From Ruminococcus sp. (GTDB lineage Bacteria > Bacillota > Clostridia > Oscillospirales > Ruminococcaceae): a stretch of 63,223 nucleotides of DNA. Made by a program: the position numbers and the translations under genes. Below are positions 53,169 through 62,282 of this stretch, in pieces. The stretch spans positions 1-63,223 of the forward strand of contig SVNR01000008.1 of assembly GCA_015066815.1 (NCBI GenBank), in the 5' to 3' direction. The stretch's first letter is position 1, and every line of letters begins with the position of its first letter. The notes under the pieces are model-generated. The model was not told the DNA's origin. It saw nothing but the letters and a program-made list of their open reading frames with translations, and did not search any database.

Positions 53169-54146
53169 ATGAACATAGGTATATTGGGTTCAGGAAGTAT
53201 TGCCGGCAAAATGGCGTATACAATAAGTCAGATGAAAGATGCAGAGCTTTATGCAGTTGCATCAAGGACAAAAGAAAAAGCTGTAAGCTTTGCGGAAAAA
53301 TGGAATATCCCGGTTTATTATGACAGCTATGAAGCACTCGTAAGGGACAGTAATATCGATCTTGTATATATCGCAACCCCTCATTCACGTCACTTTGAAG
53401 ACTGCATGCTTTGTATTGAAAACAATAAAAATGTCCTGTGTGAAAAAGCCTTTACTGCAAACGCCGTTCAGGCCGGAAAAGTTCTCTCTTTTGCAAAAGA
53501 AAAAAAGCTTTTTATCTGCGAAGCGATATGGACAAGGTTTATGCCTATGCGTTTTGTACTGAACGAAATTATCGAATCAGGCGTAATCGGTAAAATCTCA
53601 TCACTCACTGCAAATCTCGGATATGAGCTGAGTGAAAAAGAACGTGTACAAAAACCGGAGCTTGCAGGAGGAGCGCTTCTGGATCTTGGGATATATCCTA
53701 TAAACTTTGCACTGATGGCATTCGGAAATGATATAGCTGATATAAGCTCAACCTGTGTAAAAAACATATACGGTGTTGATATAACAAACAGTATTGTTAT
53801 TACTTTTTCTGACGGAAAGCTTGCTGTTCTTCACAGCAACGCCGCTGCAGAAACTGACAAGCTTGGTGTGATCTATGGCACCAAGGGCAGAATAGAATTC
53901 TGCAATATCAATAATTGTGAAGGCATCCGTGTAATTCTCAACGATAACACCATAACACACTACGAAACACCAAAACAGATTTCAGGATACGAGTACGAGG
54001 TAAAAGCTGCTATAGACGCGATCAGAAACGGAAAAACAGAGACTATATATATGCCTCATTCAGAAACCATAAGAGTTATGGAAATAATGGATAATCTCAG
54101 AAAAGAATGGGGCGTTGTTTATCCTTTTGAAAAAGCCTCATACTGA
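53169..54146 (+). CDS. Gfo/Idh/MocA-family NAD(P)-dependent oxidoreductase
   Basis: 325 residues from MNIGILGSGSIAGKMAYTI (ACGGAGGTTG site before this ATG; an upstream TTG is less likely). The Rossmann motif GILGSGSIAGKM, the LVYIATPHSRHFEDCMLCIENNKNVLCEKAFTANAVQA block with the conserved EK catalytic motif, and GALLDLGIYPINFALMAFG with the D...H-like position (here DLGIYP) all fit the family; close relatives act on sugars and sugar diols (dihydrodiol dehydrogenase-like). Substrate unknown. Single gene. Confidence 0.93.
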   Translation: MNIGILGSGSIAGKMAYTISQMKDAELYAVASRTKEKAVSFAEKWNIPVYYDSYEALVRDSNIDLVYIATPHSRHFEDCMLCIENNKNVLCEKAFTANAVQAGKVLSFAKEKKLFICEAIWTRFMPMRFVLNEIIESGVIGKISSLTANLGYELSEKERVQKPELAGGALLDLGIYPINFALMAFGNDIADISSTCVKNIYGVDITNSIVITFSDGKLAVLHSNAAAETDKLGVIYGTKGRIEFCNINNCEGIRVILNDNTITHYETPKQISGYEYEVKAAIDAIRNGKTETIYMPHSETIRVMEIMDNLRKEWGVVYPFEKASY

Positions 54147-54168
54147 TAGCCTGCACAAACTTTAGTAA

Positions 54169-54231
54169 AAAACACCCCGCAAACCTTAGTCCGGCAAGCC
54201 GGATATGGTTTTGCGAGGTGTTTGTTTTTTT
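54169..54231. terminator. Bidirectional terminator
   Basis: AAACACCCCGCAAA...CC pairs with GG...TTTTGCGAGGTGTTT, with an inner TCCGGC/GCCGGA stem and T-runs on both strands, between convergent genes. Confidence 0.85.
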
Positions 54232-54247
54232 CGATCAGCCAAAAATA

Positions 54248-54850
54248 TCAGTATTCAAAACTGCATTTCCATGTTCCGTTTATATCAAGCGGCTGATCAG
54301 CTTTCTTATAACCGATAAACGAACTTATTTCCAGAGTATAGCTTCCGCTTTCAAGCTCGCTGATATCTATTCTGAACTGTACTTCGTCTTTATCAGGTGC
54401 TTTTTTTTCTGCAACCTCTCCTTTTTTCACCACTTTGCTATCCTTGTCTAAGATTCGGTAGCTTTTTATGCTGTATTCATCTAAACCAAAGTACGGCGGT
54501 GAATCCAGAGTTATAATCCTTGCTGATACACGAAGCTCGTTTTCATCTGTTTTTGCAGTAACATCTATTTCATCATCTGCCTGATTGTATCTGGTTCCTG
54601 TTACTGCGCCGTCCCATCTTTTTATATCTTCAAAAAAACCTTCAAGCTTGCCGTTTGACGCAAGAACAGCAACAGATGTGCAGGAGCAAACAGCTATAGC
54701 TGCGATAAGAGCGGGAAGCTTTTTAAACTTTCTTTTCATTCTACATTCCTCCGTTGTTTTGATTTCACGTTCACAGTTACAGATGATACGATTTTTCGTT
54801 TCATCTGACATTCTTATGTTTTTCAGACTTCTGAGCCTTTCAAAATCCAT
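54248..54850 (-). CDS. Single-pass membrane protein, putative anti-sigma partner
   Basis: 200 residues. About 1-40 cytoplasmic and helical (LKNIRMSDETKNRIICNCEREIKTTEECRMKRK), membrane helix about 45-64 (ALIAAIAVCSCTSVAVLA), then a beta-rich extracellular domain (IDVTAKTDENELRVSARIITLDSPPYFGLDEYSI...YTLEISSFIGY) that recalls DUF4179-like domains of sigma regulators. Its ATG begins right after the ECF stop codon (no gap), so translation is coupled. No HCC zinc finger is present. Role inferred from position. Confidence 0.72.
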   Translation of the reverse strand: MDFERLRSLKNIRMSDETKNRIICNCEREIKTTEECRMKRKFKKLPALIAAIAVCSCTSVAVLASNGKLEGFFEDIKRWDGAVTGTRYNQADDEIDVTAKTDENELRVSARIITLDSPPYFGLDEYSIKSYRILDKDSKVVKKGEVAEKKAPDKDEVQFRIDISELESGSYTLEISSFIGYKKADQPLDINGTWKCSFEY

Positions 54851-55339
54851 TTACAGACACTCCTCTCTGTATTTTTCCGCCAGTAGCTTTCTGCCTTTCT
54901 GCAGTCTCATTTTTACCGCCGACGTTGTCCTGTTTATTATCCCGGCTATGTCGTTCACAGAGTATTCTTCTACGTAATAAAGCATAAGAACTATCTTATA
55001 TTTTTCCGGCAGCTCCATAAGTATTTCTATAATTCCGCTGTCGTCTGTATCCTCAGCGATATCTCTTATATGCTCCAGATCCATCTGAGGACGAAGCCGC
55101 TTATAGCGTAATATATCCTTGCACTTATTTGAAGCAACAGTAATAAGCCAGGCTTTTTTATGTTCACTGTCTCTGAACACAGGCGACTTCTGCATATACC
55201 TGAGCATCGTTTCCTGTACAACATCTTCAGCGTCACTTGGATTTTTCAGCATAACAAGGCATAAGCGGAACAGCATATCACCATAGGTCTGTACTATTTC
55301 CGTGATTTCATCAACCGGCCGTGTTGATGATTCTTTCAT
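54851..55339 (-). CDS. ECF-family RNA polymerase sigma factor
   Basis: 162 residues, SigW/SigV-like. Region 2: YGDMLFRLCLVMLKNPSDAEDVVQETMLRYMQKSPVF...KAWLITVASNKCKDILR. Region 4: LMELPEKYKIVLMLYYVEEYSVNDIAGIINRTTSAVKMRLQKGRKLL. A GGGGGAGGATACG site precedes the ATG. Directly followed by its membrane partner. I see no convincing ECF-type promoter in the 100 bp upstream. Confidence 0.94.
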   Translation of the reverse strand: MKESSTRPVDEITEIVQTYGDMLFRLCLVMLKNPSDAEDVVQETMLRYMQKSPVFRDSEHKKAWLITVASNKCKDILRYKRLRPQMDLEHIRDIAEDTDDSGIIEILMELPEKYKIVLMLYYVEEYSVNDIAGIINRTTSAVKMRLQKGRKLLAEKYREECL

Positions 55340-55447
55340 CGTATCCTCCCCCTTTCACTTATAACACGTTCAGCCCCCCCTTCCGGTCAATTTTTTTATA
55401 ATGATCGCAAAGTTTTTTTATAGTTACCTATAATAAATTTATTTATA

Positions 55448-55590
55448 CCTCTTGCACATAGACTGACTGCGAAAGCTTAGTGCATATCGTCTGATAGTAA
55501 ACACTAAAAAAACAACAAGCACATTCTGAAAATAATTTCAGATGCGTTTGTTGTTTTTTTAGTGAACGTCAAATTTGTTTTTTTGCTAAA
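55448..55590. repeat. Dispersed intergenic repeat, copy H, enclosing a terminator
   Basis: Long block CCTCTTGCACATAG, CTGACTGCGAAAGCTTAGTGCA, TATCGTCTGATAGTAAAC at 55448-55502; palindrome half AGTGAACGTCAAATTTG at 55561-55577. Between them 55502-55562 is a strong hairpin (CACTAAAAAAACAACAA with TTGTTGTTTTTTTAGTG, inner ATCTGAAA/TTTCAGAT) that ends the nuclease gene on the minus strand. It shows that the repeat and the terminator are combined in one unit. Confidence 0.75.
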
Positions 55591-55607
55591 TCAATAATCT
55601 CATGTTA

Positions 55608-56546
55608 CTACGGACAGCAAATACGGCATTCATCATATCCTTGCGACACAAGCTCTTCTTTTGTTCCGGTATATTTTTGTTTATTGGCGGTTTCTGTTTT
55701 CTTCGCGCTTTTACAGTCAGGCAAATGAATTTTTTTGGTGTTGGTATTAAGAATATATGTTTTTTTGGAGGAAGAATCAGGTGTCTGATATGAATCGTCT
55801 GTTTTACTTTCTCCTGTAAGATAATCTATAATAATTCCCGGCTGAACATTGTAGCAAAAAACATTGAACCGGAAGCTTGTTCCTCTGTCTTCTACCGAAG
55901 ACGCCTCCATAAGAACTCCTGAAGCAACAAGGTTTTGCTCCTCAAAAATCGGAGTAACTCTGTACAGAACGTGTTTATCAGTACCACTTACATAATCATA
56001 TACCTTATTTTCAAAAGGGAGCATTCCTTCTATATTGAGATAACGTGTTCCTGTTATGAGATTGTTGCTGTTGGCGTTTTCTCCGGCAAGCTGAAACCCG
56101 ATAAGATGACATCTGTTATAGAGATATTTTCCCTCTATGATATCGTATTTTGACATCTGCCATCCCGACGGCTTTACGGTACCTATCTTTTCTCGTTCGG
56201 ATATCGGAAGAACATCTTCACAGATATTTACAAAAGCCGGACCGCATCTGCCAAGCTTATCAAGTCCGCTGTATGTTTCAAAAACCTCTTCTGTATAGTG
56301 CATATCCTTGAAAAAAGGAACATTGTTGTTTACCTCAACATATGGCTCGCCGTTATACGCAGGTACACTTCCGATATCAAAACTCTCTTTATGACCGGAT
56401 GATATTTGTGACGAGCTCCCTGTATCTTCAACCGGGACGTTATTATTGTTTAGTCCGAACAAGGCTCCTATGCCTAACAATACAGAGCTGATCCCTGCAA
56501 TAATATAGCCGGCTATATCTTTCGGATGAGCAGTTTTCTTTGCCAT
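55608..56546 (-). CDS. Membrane-tethered DNA/RNA non-specific endonuclease with Cys-rich C-terminal module
   Basis: 312 residues. An N-terminal helix (IAGYIIAGISSVLLGIGALFGL) anchors or exports it. The nuclease core reads SGWQMSKYDIIEGKYLYNRCHLIGFQLAGENANSNNLITGTRYLNIEGMLPFENKVYDYV, the Firmicute version of the beta-beta-alpha metal nuclease (RCH in place of the usual RGH, with the catalytic His kept). The last about 50 residues (KTYILNTNTKKIHLPDCKSAKK...TKEELVSQGYDECRICCP) form a small Cys/His module seen at the end of related nucleases and resembling the Ada metal-binding domain. Likely role: cutting external DNA for nutrition or uptake (inference). Single gene. Confidence 0.88.
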   Translation of the reverse strand: MAKKTAHPKDIAGYIIAGISSVLLGIGALFGLNNNNVPVEDTGSSSQISSGHKESFDIGSVPAYNGEPYVEVNNNVPFFKDMHYTEEVFETYSGLDKLGRCGPAFVNICEDVLPISEREKIGTVKPSGWQMSKYDIIEGKYLYNRCHLIGFQLAGENANSNNLITGTRYLNIEGMLPFENKVYDYVSGTDKHVLYRVTPIFEEQNLVASGVLMEASSVEDRGTSFRFNVFCYNVQPGIIIDYLTGESKTDDSYQTPDSSSKKTYILNTNTKKIHLPDCKSAKKTETANKQKYTGTKEELVSQGYDECRICCP

Positions 56547-56597
56547 ATAAGTCCCCTCCTGCTGTTGTTTGTATGATTAAATTGTAGCATAACACAC

Positions 56598-56646
56598 AAA
56601 AAAAATCAATGACTAAAACTATACGTTACGGCATTGATTTTTTTTA
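56598..56646 (-). terminator. Terminator of the sbcDC operon
   Basis: AAAAAAAATCAATG pairs with CATTGATTTTTTTT around a 20-base loop, about 50 bp after the sbcC stop. Confidence 0.75.
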
Positions 56647-56693
56647 ATATTTTTTAATCAGCTTAAAAACACTCTGAAAAAGTTTTGTTTCAT

Positions 56694-59318
56694 CTATTCT
56701 ATCTCTATTTTTGAACCATGAATGCTTTTTCTGATTATTATTTTTCTTTCGATTTTTTCTTTTAATTCAGCTACATGAGAAATCACACCTATAAGACGGT
56801 TTCCATCATCTGCAAGTGAGTTCAGTACATTCAGAGCACATCTGAGTGTGCTTTCATCGAGTGTACCGAAACCTTCATCTATAAACATGGAGTCAAGTCT
56901 TATTCCGCCGCTTCTTGACTGAACAACATCAGACATACCGAGAGCAAGTGCAAGCGATGCCATAAATGATTCACCGCCCGAAAGTGTTGATACATCACGC
57001 CACAGACCTGTAGAACGATCAAACACATCAAGATCGAGTCCCGAATGACTTCGCATATTTTTAGCCTCTTCTTTACAGCGCAAAACAAACTCTCCGCCTG
57101 TAAGTACAGTAAGTCTTTTATTTGCAGCAGATACGACTTGTTTGAAATAATATTGCTGAACATATGTTTCAAAAGATATTTTTACTTTCTGAGTAAGCTG
57201 TCCGGCCATAGCTTTGTACATATCATTTGTAACAGCCCAGTAATCAACGAGTTTTTTCTTTCTTTTTCTGAATGATTCAAGTTCAGTAAGACTTTGTTCG
57301 TTTATTTTAAGATCAAATTCGTATTTGCTGTATGCATTGTTAAAGCTTTCTTTCATTTGTGCCAGCTCAGAACGCTGTTTTTCAAGTTTGTCTATATCGA
57401 TTCTTGATTTGTTCTCTGTACGTTTACGAAAATCTTCAAGCTTGTCTGATATGCTTTTGGTATTCTGATAATACTGGTTCAGGGTGATCTCAGCTCTTTC
57501 AAGTACTTTTGTATCCATTTTTGCAGATACATACTGTTCTTTAACTTCAAAGCCTTTTGACTTAAGCTTAACTTCAAAATCTTTTTCCAGAAGCTGTATC
57601 TGTACTTTTAATTCTTCAACAACTTCTTTGTTTGAACGGGCATAAGCCTTGTTTGCCTCAAGTTTTGAATTAAAGTCTTTGAATCTTTTTTCCGCTGTTT
57701 CGTATCCGGCTTTGATTTTTACTGCTTCATCTTCGAGTTTTTGTATCTGCTCTTGTATTTCTTTTTCGCCCGCGTCAGCTGAGAGCCTTTTACTCTTTAG
57801 TATCTCTTCGGCGTTTTTTATATTCAGCTCACACTTTGAAAATTCGCTTTGTGCTTTTTCAAGGTTTTTCTGCGCTTTGTTTTTTTCAAGTTCTGCTTTC
57901 TGCATGTCCTGCTGGGTTGCCGAATTTTCAACCATAGGCGCTATGACAGGATGTTCTTTTGAACCGCATATCGGACATGGTTTTCCGTCCTCTAACCCGG
58001 ATGCTATTATACCAAACTGACTTGCAAAAAAATTCTGCTTTACCTGAGAATATAGCTCATCTTTGTTCCGGCTTTCTTTAAGTGCTTTTTCAAGCTTGAT
58101 TCTCAGATCAGAAAACTCCTTCTTAAGACCGGCAAAATTCCTTACAACAGGTAAAACCTCTTTTAAAGAATTTATCAAAGCTTCCTTTTGATTAAGAGTC
58201 TGATATTCTGATTTTGCTTTTTCGAATTTTTGTTTTTCAGCATCTTCTATAGATGATAATTTTTCCGCACAAGCTTTTGCTTTTATATAGTTTTCTTCCT
58301 TGCTTTTAAGTTCTTCAGTTTTTGATTTTACGATTGCTTCGTCCGGATCAAGTTCCATAGCCTTCTTTGCATATGAGATTTTTACAGACAGCTTTTCTAT
58401 ATCACTTTTTTGCTTTTCAATACTTTCTTTCTTTAATTTTGCAGCATCATATTCATCAAAGTCTTTGTTAATAAGCTTGCCTTCTGAAATAATCTTCAGG
58501 ATTTTTTCATACTTTTTTGAAACATCTTCGAGTTTCAATGAAACTTCAGACCGCTGATTTTTCTGATACTCCATAAGCTCACGCAGCAGTGGAATATAGT
58601 AGTCAAGATTTGCTGCATCATCACCGTATTCCTTCATCTGAATGCTCTTTTCAAATTTTTCGGAAACTTGTACACGCTGGAAACAATCGGTTATTTTACT
58701 ATTGCATTCTTTTACATCAATTTCTGCTTTTGAATTTATAAGCTTAAGTTCTGCCTGGATATCCGCAAAAATACCTGTATTGAATAATTTCTGAAACAGT
58801 TTTTTTCTGTCATCGCTTTTGGTATTCAGTATTTTAAGGAAATCACCCTGCGCTATCATAACAGTCTGTGCAAACTGGTTTCTGTTAAGACCTATCAGTT
58901 CACGTACTTTTTCATCTACTTCATCGATCTTAACTGCTCTTTCCTGTGTCTGAAAATTATAGAACTCAGCCTGAGCACCTTGCTGTGTAGTACCCTCTCC
59001 GCGTTTTTTCTGGCGTTCATATTCCGGATAACGTGTTACACTATATTTTTGATTTTTATGAATAAATATGTATTCTACATATGTGGGAGTGTCCGGTGAC
59101 GCATAATCAGAACGGAATGATTTTGAAAGTCGTCTTTCCTTTCCGCCGGAAGCTTCTCCGTAAAGCGCAAAACTTATAGCATCAAAAACAGTTGTCTTTC
59201 CGGCACCGGTATCGCCCGTAACAAGAAAAAGTCCGTTTTCCCCCATTTTTTCAAAGTCAATAACTGTTTTTCCTGCATACGGACCAAATGCAGATATCTC
59301 TAATCTGAGCGGTTTCAT
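56694..59318 (-). CDS. sbcC: Exonuclease subunit SbcC (Rad50-like)
   Basis: 874 residues. N-terminal ATPase half GPYAGKTVIDF...VTGDTGAGKTTVFDAISFALYGEASG; two long coiled coils on either side of the zinc hook CPICGSKEHPV at about 430; C-terminal half with signature STLSGGESFMASLALALGMSDVVQ and Walker B LDSMFIDEGFGTLD. With SbcD it trims hairpins and blocked DNA ends. It overlaps sbcD by 4 bp (ATGA). Confidence 0.96.
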   Translation of the reverse strand: MKPLRLEISAFGPYAGKTVIDFEKMGENGLFLVTGDTGAGKTTVFDAISFALYGEASGGKERRLSKSFRSDYASPDTPTYVEYIFIHKNQKYSVTRYPEYERQKKRGEGTTQQGAQAEFYNFQTQERAVKIDEVDEKVRELIGLNRNQFAQTVMIAQGDFLKILNTKSDDRKKLFQKLFNTGIFADIQAELKLINSKAEIDVKECNSKITDCFQRVQVSEKFEKSIQMKEYGDDAANLDYYIPLLRELMEYQKNQRSEVSLKLEDVSKKYEKILKIISEGKLINKDFDEYDAAKLKKESIEKQKSDIEKLSVKISYAKKAMELDPDEAIVKSKTEELKSKEENYIKAKACAEKLSSIEDAEKQKFEKAKSEYQTLNQKEALINSLKEVLPVVRNFAGLKKEFSDLRIKLEKALKESRNKDELYSQVKQNFFASQFGIIASGLEDGKPCPICGSKEHPVIAPMVENSATQQDMQKAELEKNKAQKNLEKAQSEFSKCELNIKNAEEILKSKRLSADAGEKEIQEQIQKLEDEAVKIKAGYETAEKRFKDFNSKLEANKAYARSNKEVVEELKVQIQLLEKDFEVKLKSKGFEVKEQYVSAKMDTKVLERAEITLNQYYQNTKSISDKLEDFRKRTENKSRIDIDKLEKQRSELAQMKESFNNAYSKYEFDLKINEQSLTELESFRKRKKKLVDYWAVTNDMYKAMAGQLTQKVKISFETYVQQYYFKQVVSAANKRLTVLTGGEFVLRCKEEAKNMRSHSGLDLDVFDRSTGLWRDVSTLSGGESFMASLALALGMSDVVQSRSGGIRLDSMFIDEGFGTLDESTLRCALNVLNSLADDGNRLIGVISHVAELKEKIERKIIIRKSIHGSKIEIE

Positions 59319-60439
59319 ATATTTTTCCCCTCCAGTCCCTTCATTATATTCCTTAAAATATCAAAATGCTCCGACGGCGGCTCAACATCATTATTCTGCA
59401 TCTTATAAAAATCCAGGAACAGCTGCTCTACTGATTTGTTTTCTATATTCTCTGTTACATTTACGTCCATATTAAAATTAGTTTTGGAATTTTCAATAGA
59501 AAATTTTATCATATTAGGAAATACAGTTGATATACTTACACGTGCGTCCGGCGGAACAATTTCATCATTTACAATTACTCTTACATAATCTTCCGAATAC
59601 GGCATTTTCATTATATCATTCAGAAGCCCTTTTATTTCTCTTACATCATGGAGATATTTTAAAGGAACCGTATCGATCTTTATATCTCCCTTTTCACCGA
59701 CATCTATCAGTGTTACACTCTTTTTATGACTGACTTCCGAAAAAGAATACTTAAAAAGCGAACCGCTGTATCTCAGAGTTTCCCTTGATATTTTCTGAGG
59801 TCTGTGAATATGTCCGAGTGCTACATAATCAAAATCATCAAACACAGATGCATCAATATTATCAAGTCCTCCGACTGCAAATTCCTCAGATTCACATATC
59901 TGAGCGCCTGTTATAAACTGATGACATATAAGAATATTTCTTTTGCTTTTATCAACTTCGGAGTTTTCTATTACTGCACTTACTGCCTGTTCATAGGTCG
60001 ATATACTCTTATCTGTAAAAAATCCACGCACATTTGCAGGCTTTATAAAGGGCATCATGTGTATCATGATCTCTCCGTATTTATCTTTTAACCTGATACA
60101 CTGAAGCATTCCTTCAAACTTTTCCGTAGCATACACACCGGCATGTTTTACGATCGACGAAAAATATGATATACGCTCATTACTGTCATGATTTCCGCTT
60201 ATGAGAAACACCTTTATTTTTTCATTTACTAATGCTGTTAAAAATTCATCAAAGACCGTCATTGCTTCAGCACTCGGCGAAGAGTTATTATAGACATCTC
60301 CTGCTATCAGAACAGCCTCCGCATCATTTTCCTTCGCTATGCTAACTACCTGAGAAAGTGCATAACGCTGGTCTTCGAGTAAAGATATATCCCCCATCTT
60401 TCTTCCGATATGAAGATCAGCTATGTGAATGAATTTCAT
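59315..60439 (-). CDS. sbcD: Exonuclease subunit SbcD (Mre11-like)
   Basis: 374 residues from MKFIHIADLHIGRKM, the usual family start, after an AGCGGGGT site; a longer upstream frame is not supported. Metallophosphoesterase motifs: HIADLHIG, LIAGDVYNNSSPS, FLISGNHDSNERI, FDYVALGHIHRPQ. The C-terminal part (YLHDVREIKGLLNDIMKM...) is the capping domain. Forms the SbcCD nuclease with the next gene. Confidence 0.96.
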   Translation of the reverse strand: MKFIHIADLHIGRKMGDISLLEDQRYALSQVVSIAKENDAEAVLIAGDVYNNSSPSAEAMTVFDEFLTALVNEKIKVFLISGNHDSNERISYFSSIVKHAGVYATEKFEGMLQCIRLKDKYGEIMIHMMPFIKPANVRGFFTDKSISTYEQAVSAVIENSEVDKSKRNILICHQFITGAQICESEEFAVGGLDNIDASVFDDFDYVALGHIHRPQKISRETLRYSGSLFKYSFSEVSHKKSVTLIDVGEKGDIKIDTVPLKYLHDVREIKGLLNDIMKMPYSEDYVRVIVNDEIVPPDARVSISTVFPNMIKFSIENSKTNFNMDVNVTENIENKSVEQLFLDFYKMQNNDVEPPSEHFDILRNIMKGLEGKNI

Positions 60440-60578
60440 TTTTTTACCCCGCTTTCTGTTTTTTGAGAATCTCGACTCTGAATATACTATAAAGCGACAC
60501 TCTGTAAAAACAGGCACAGGATATTTGTTTCATCCAAATAAACCTGACTCTGCTTCCGGTGCCACTTTTTTAATCTTA

Positions 60579-62264
60579 TCAAGTTGTTGTTTTAAGCCCC
60601 ACAAGCACTTCTTTTCCTTCAAACGCAAAGCCGTACTTTAAGATATGCTCCTCCGGTACTCCGAGGTCTGTAAGAAAACGGCTGTACTGTTTTTGTTCTA
60701 TCTGTTCAAGGGCGTTTTTTAACGTATCTTCAAGCCCCTTTTCTCCTCTGTTTCGTTTTATCACTTTGAACTCTATTATAAGTGCATTATCTTCTTTTAT
60801 ATTTTTAGGAATAAGCATTATGTCATAACGACCTGCTCCGCTCTCTCTGTTTGACTGCAGAACATATCTGTCACGAAGCTCTACAAGAAGTCCCAGTACA
60901 AATCCATGATAAAATCTTTCGGGTAACTGCTTTTCATTTGTATCTTTTCCGGTGTCAAATGAGCTTATTATCGATATTGTGAGGTCATTCATGTATTCGT
61001 TCAGGTCTTCTATCTCTCCGTTAAGGAGTGTTTTTATAAGATCGTTGTATTTTACAGGCTTTGATGTAAACCATCTGCTAACCATATGATTGAACATATG
61101 CATCACTTCAAAGTTTACTATTTCAAGTTCATATATGTCAAGGGATCTTGACTTTATTTTCAGATAACCCGATGCTGACAAAAGGCTCCAGACAGCGTTT
61201 ATATCTTCATCAAGCTGTGAAAAAACTATATCTTCGTCGAGTCTTTTCTTTATTGTTTTTCCGTTGAGAAGATCTTCAAAATCTGATTTTACTTCTTTTT
61301 CTCCCTGCATTATCAGTTTGCCTGCTAAACCGTTTGAGCTTGTATTTGACCAGTAAGGTTTTAAGACTCCTTCATCGAGGAAATTTATTATTGACCACGG
61401 ATTATATATATCCTCTTCATTACCTATAGTAAAACCATCATACCAGCTTTTTACTTCATCTTTATTCGTATATCCGAATTCGTCCATAGCTTCAAATACT
61501 TCATCTTCAGTAAATCCGAAATATTTACTATAAGTATTACTGCTAACAGATGCCACTTTTAGATTATTAAGATCTGAAAACATTGATTCTTTACTTACTC
61601 TTGTTATTCCGGTAAGTATTGCACGATCAAGATAAATATTTGTTTTGAATGTATTATTGAAAAGACTTCTTATAAGTCCGGACATTTCATTCCAGTATCC
61701 GTTTATATACGCCTCCTGAAGCGGTGTGTCATATTCGTCAAGAAGAATTATTACTTTTTTCTCAAAATATTTGTTCATATAGCGACATAACACATTTAAT
61801 GAATCTGAAATATTATCTTCTGTTATTTCTTTAATATAATCAAAATAATCTTCTTTTTCTATTTCATCAAATCCAGGTGATTTGATAATATATTTCATTT
61901 CAAGATACAATTCACGTATTTTTTTAGCAAGTGACAAAACAGATTTTTTATATGTTTTTTCTTTTATCCCTGCAAAGCTTAAAAATATAACAGGATATTT
62001 TCCCTGTAGCTCTCTGTATTTTTCGTATTTCCATATTTCAAGATTTTCAAAAAGATCGGATCTGCCTGCGTATTTGTTGCTGAAAAAACAGTTTATCATA
62101 TCCATGTTGAGCGTTTTTCCGAATCTTCTCGGACGGGTTATCAGGGTCACATCGTCATCATTTTCCCACCAGTCTTTTATGAACAATGTCTTATCAATAT
62201 AGAAGTTGTTTGATTTTATAAGCTTATCAAAACTTTGTCTTCCTATTGCTATTTTTTGTGCCAC
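60579..62264 (-). CDS. AAA-ATPase-like/PD-(D/E)XK nuclease-like fusion protein, copy 1
   Basis: 561 residues. N-terminal AAA-ATPase_like domain (Pfam AAA-ATPase_like/DUF1703 architecture): IGRQSFDKLIKSNNFYIDKTLFIKDWW, P-loop LITRPRRFGKTLNMDMI, Walker B KKVIILLDEYDTPLQEAY, and the conserved LTGITRVSKESMFSDLNNL. The C-terminal domain has a PD-(D/E)XK-type motif, GAGRYDIMLIP...ALIIEFKV. The family is expanded in anaerobes such as Clostridia and Bacteroidetes; its role is unknown, and a link to mobile or defence elements is often proposed. A second copy lies 18 bp upstream. Confidence 0.9.
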   Translation of the reverse strand: MAQKIAIGRQSFDKLIKSNNFYIDKTLFIKDWWENDDDVTLITRPRRFGKTLNMDMINCFFSNKYAGRSDLFENLEIWKYEKYRELQGKYPVIFLSFAGIKEKTYKKSVLSLAKKIRELYLEMKYIIKSPGFDEIEKEDYFDYIKEITEDNISDSLNVLCRYMNKYFEKKVIILLDEYDTPLQEAYINGYWNEMSGLIRSLFNNTFKTNIYLDRAILTGITRVSKESMFSDLNNLKVASVSSNTYSKYFGFTEDEVFEAMDEFGYTNKDEVKSWYDGFTIGNEEDIYNPWSIINFLDEGVLKPYWSNTSSNGLAGKLIMQGEKEVKSDFEDLLNGKTIKKRLDEDIVFSQLDEDINAVWSLLSASGYLKIKSRSLDIYELEIVNFEVMHMFNHMVSRWFTSKPVKYNDLIKTLLNGEIEDLNEYMNDLTISIISSFDTGKDTNEKQLPERFYHGFVLGLLVELRDRYVLQSNRESGAGRYDIMLIPKNIKEDNALIIEFKVIKRNRGEKGLEDTLKNALEQIEQKQYSRFLTDLGVPEEHILKYGFAFEGKEVLVGLKTTT

Positions 62265-62282
62265 GACCTCTCATCCTCTCTT

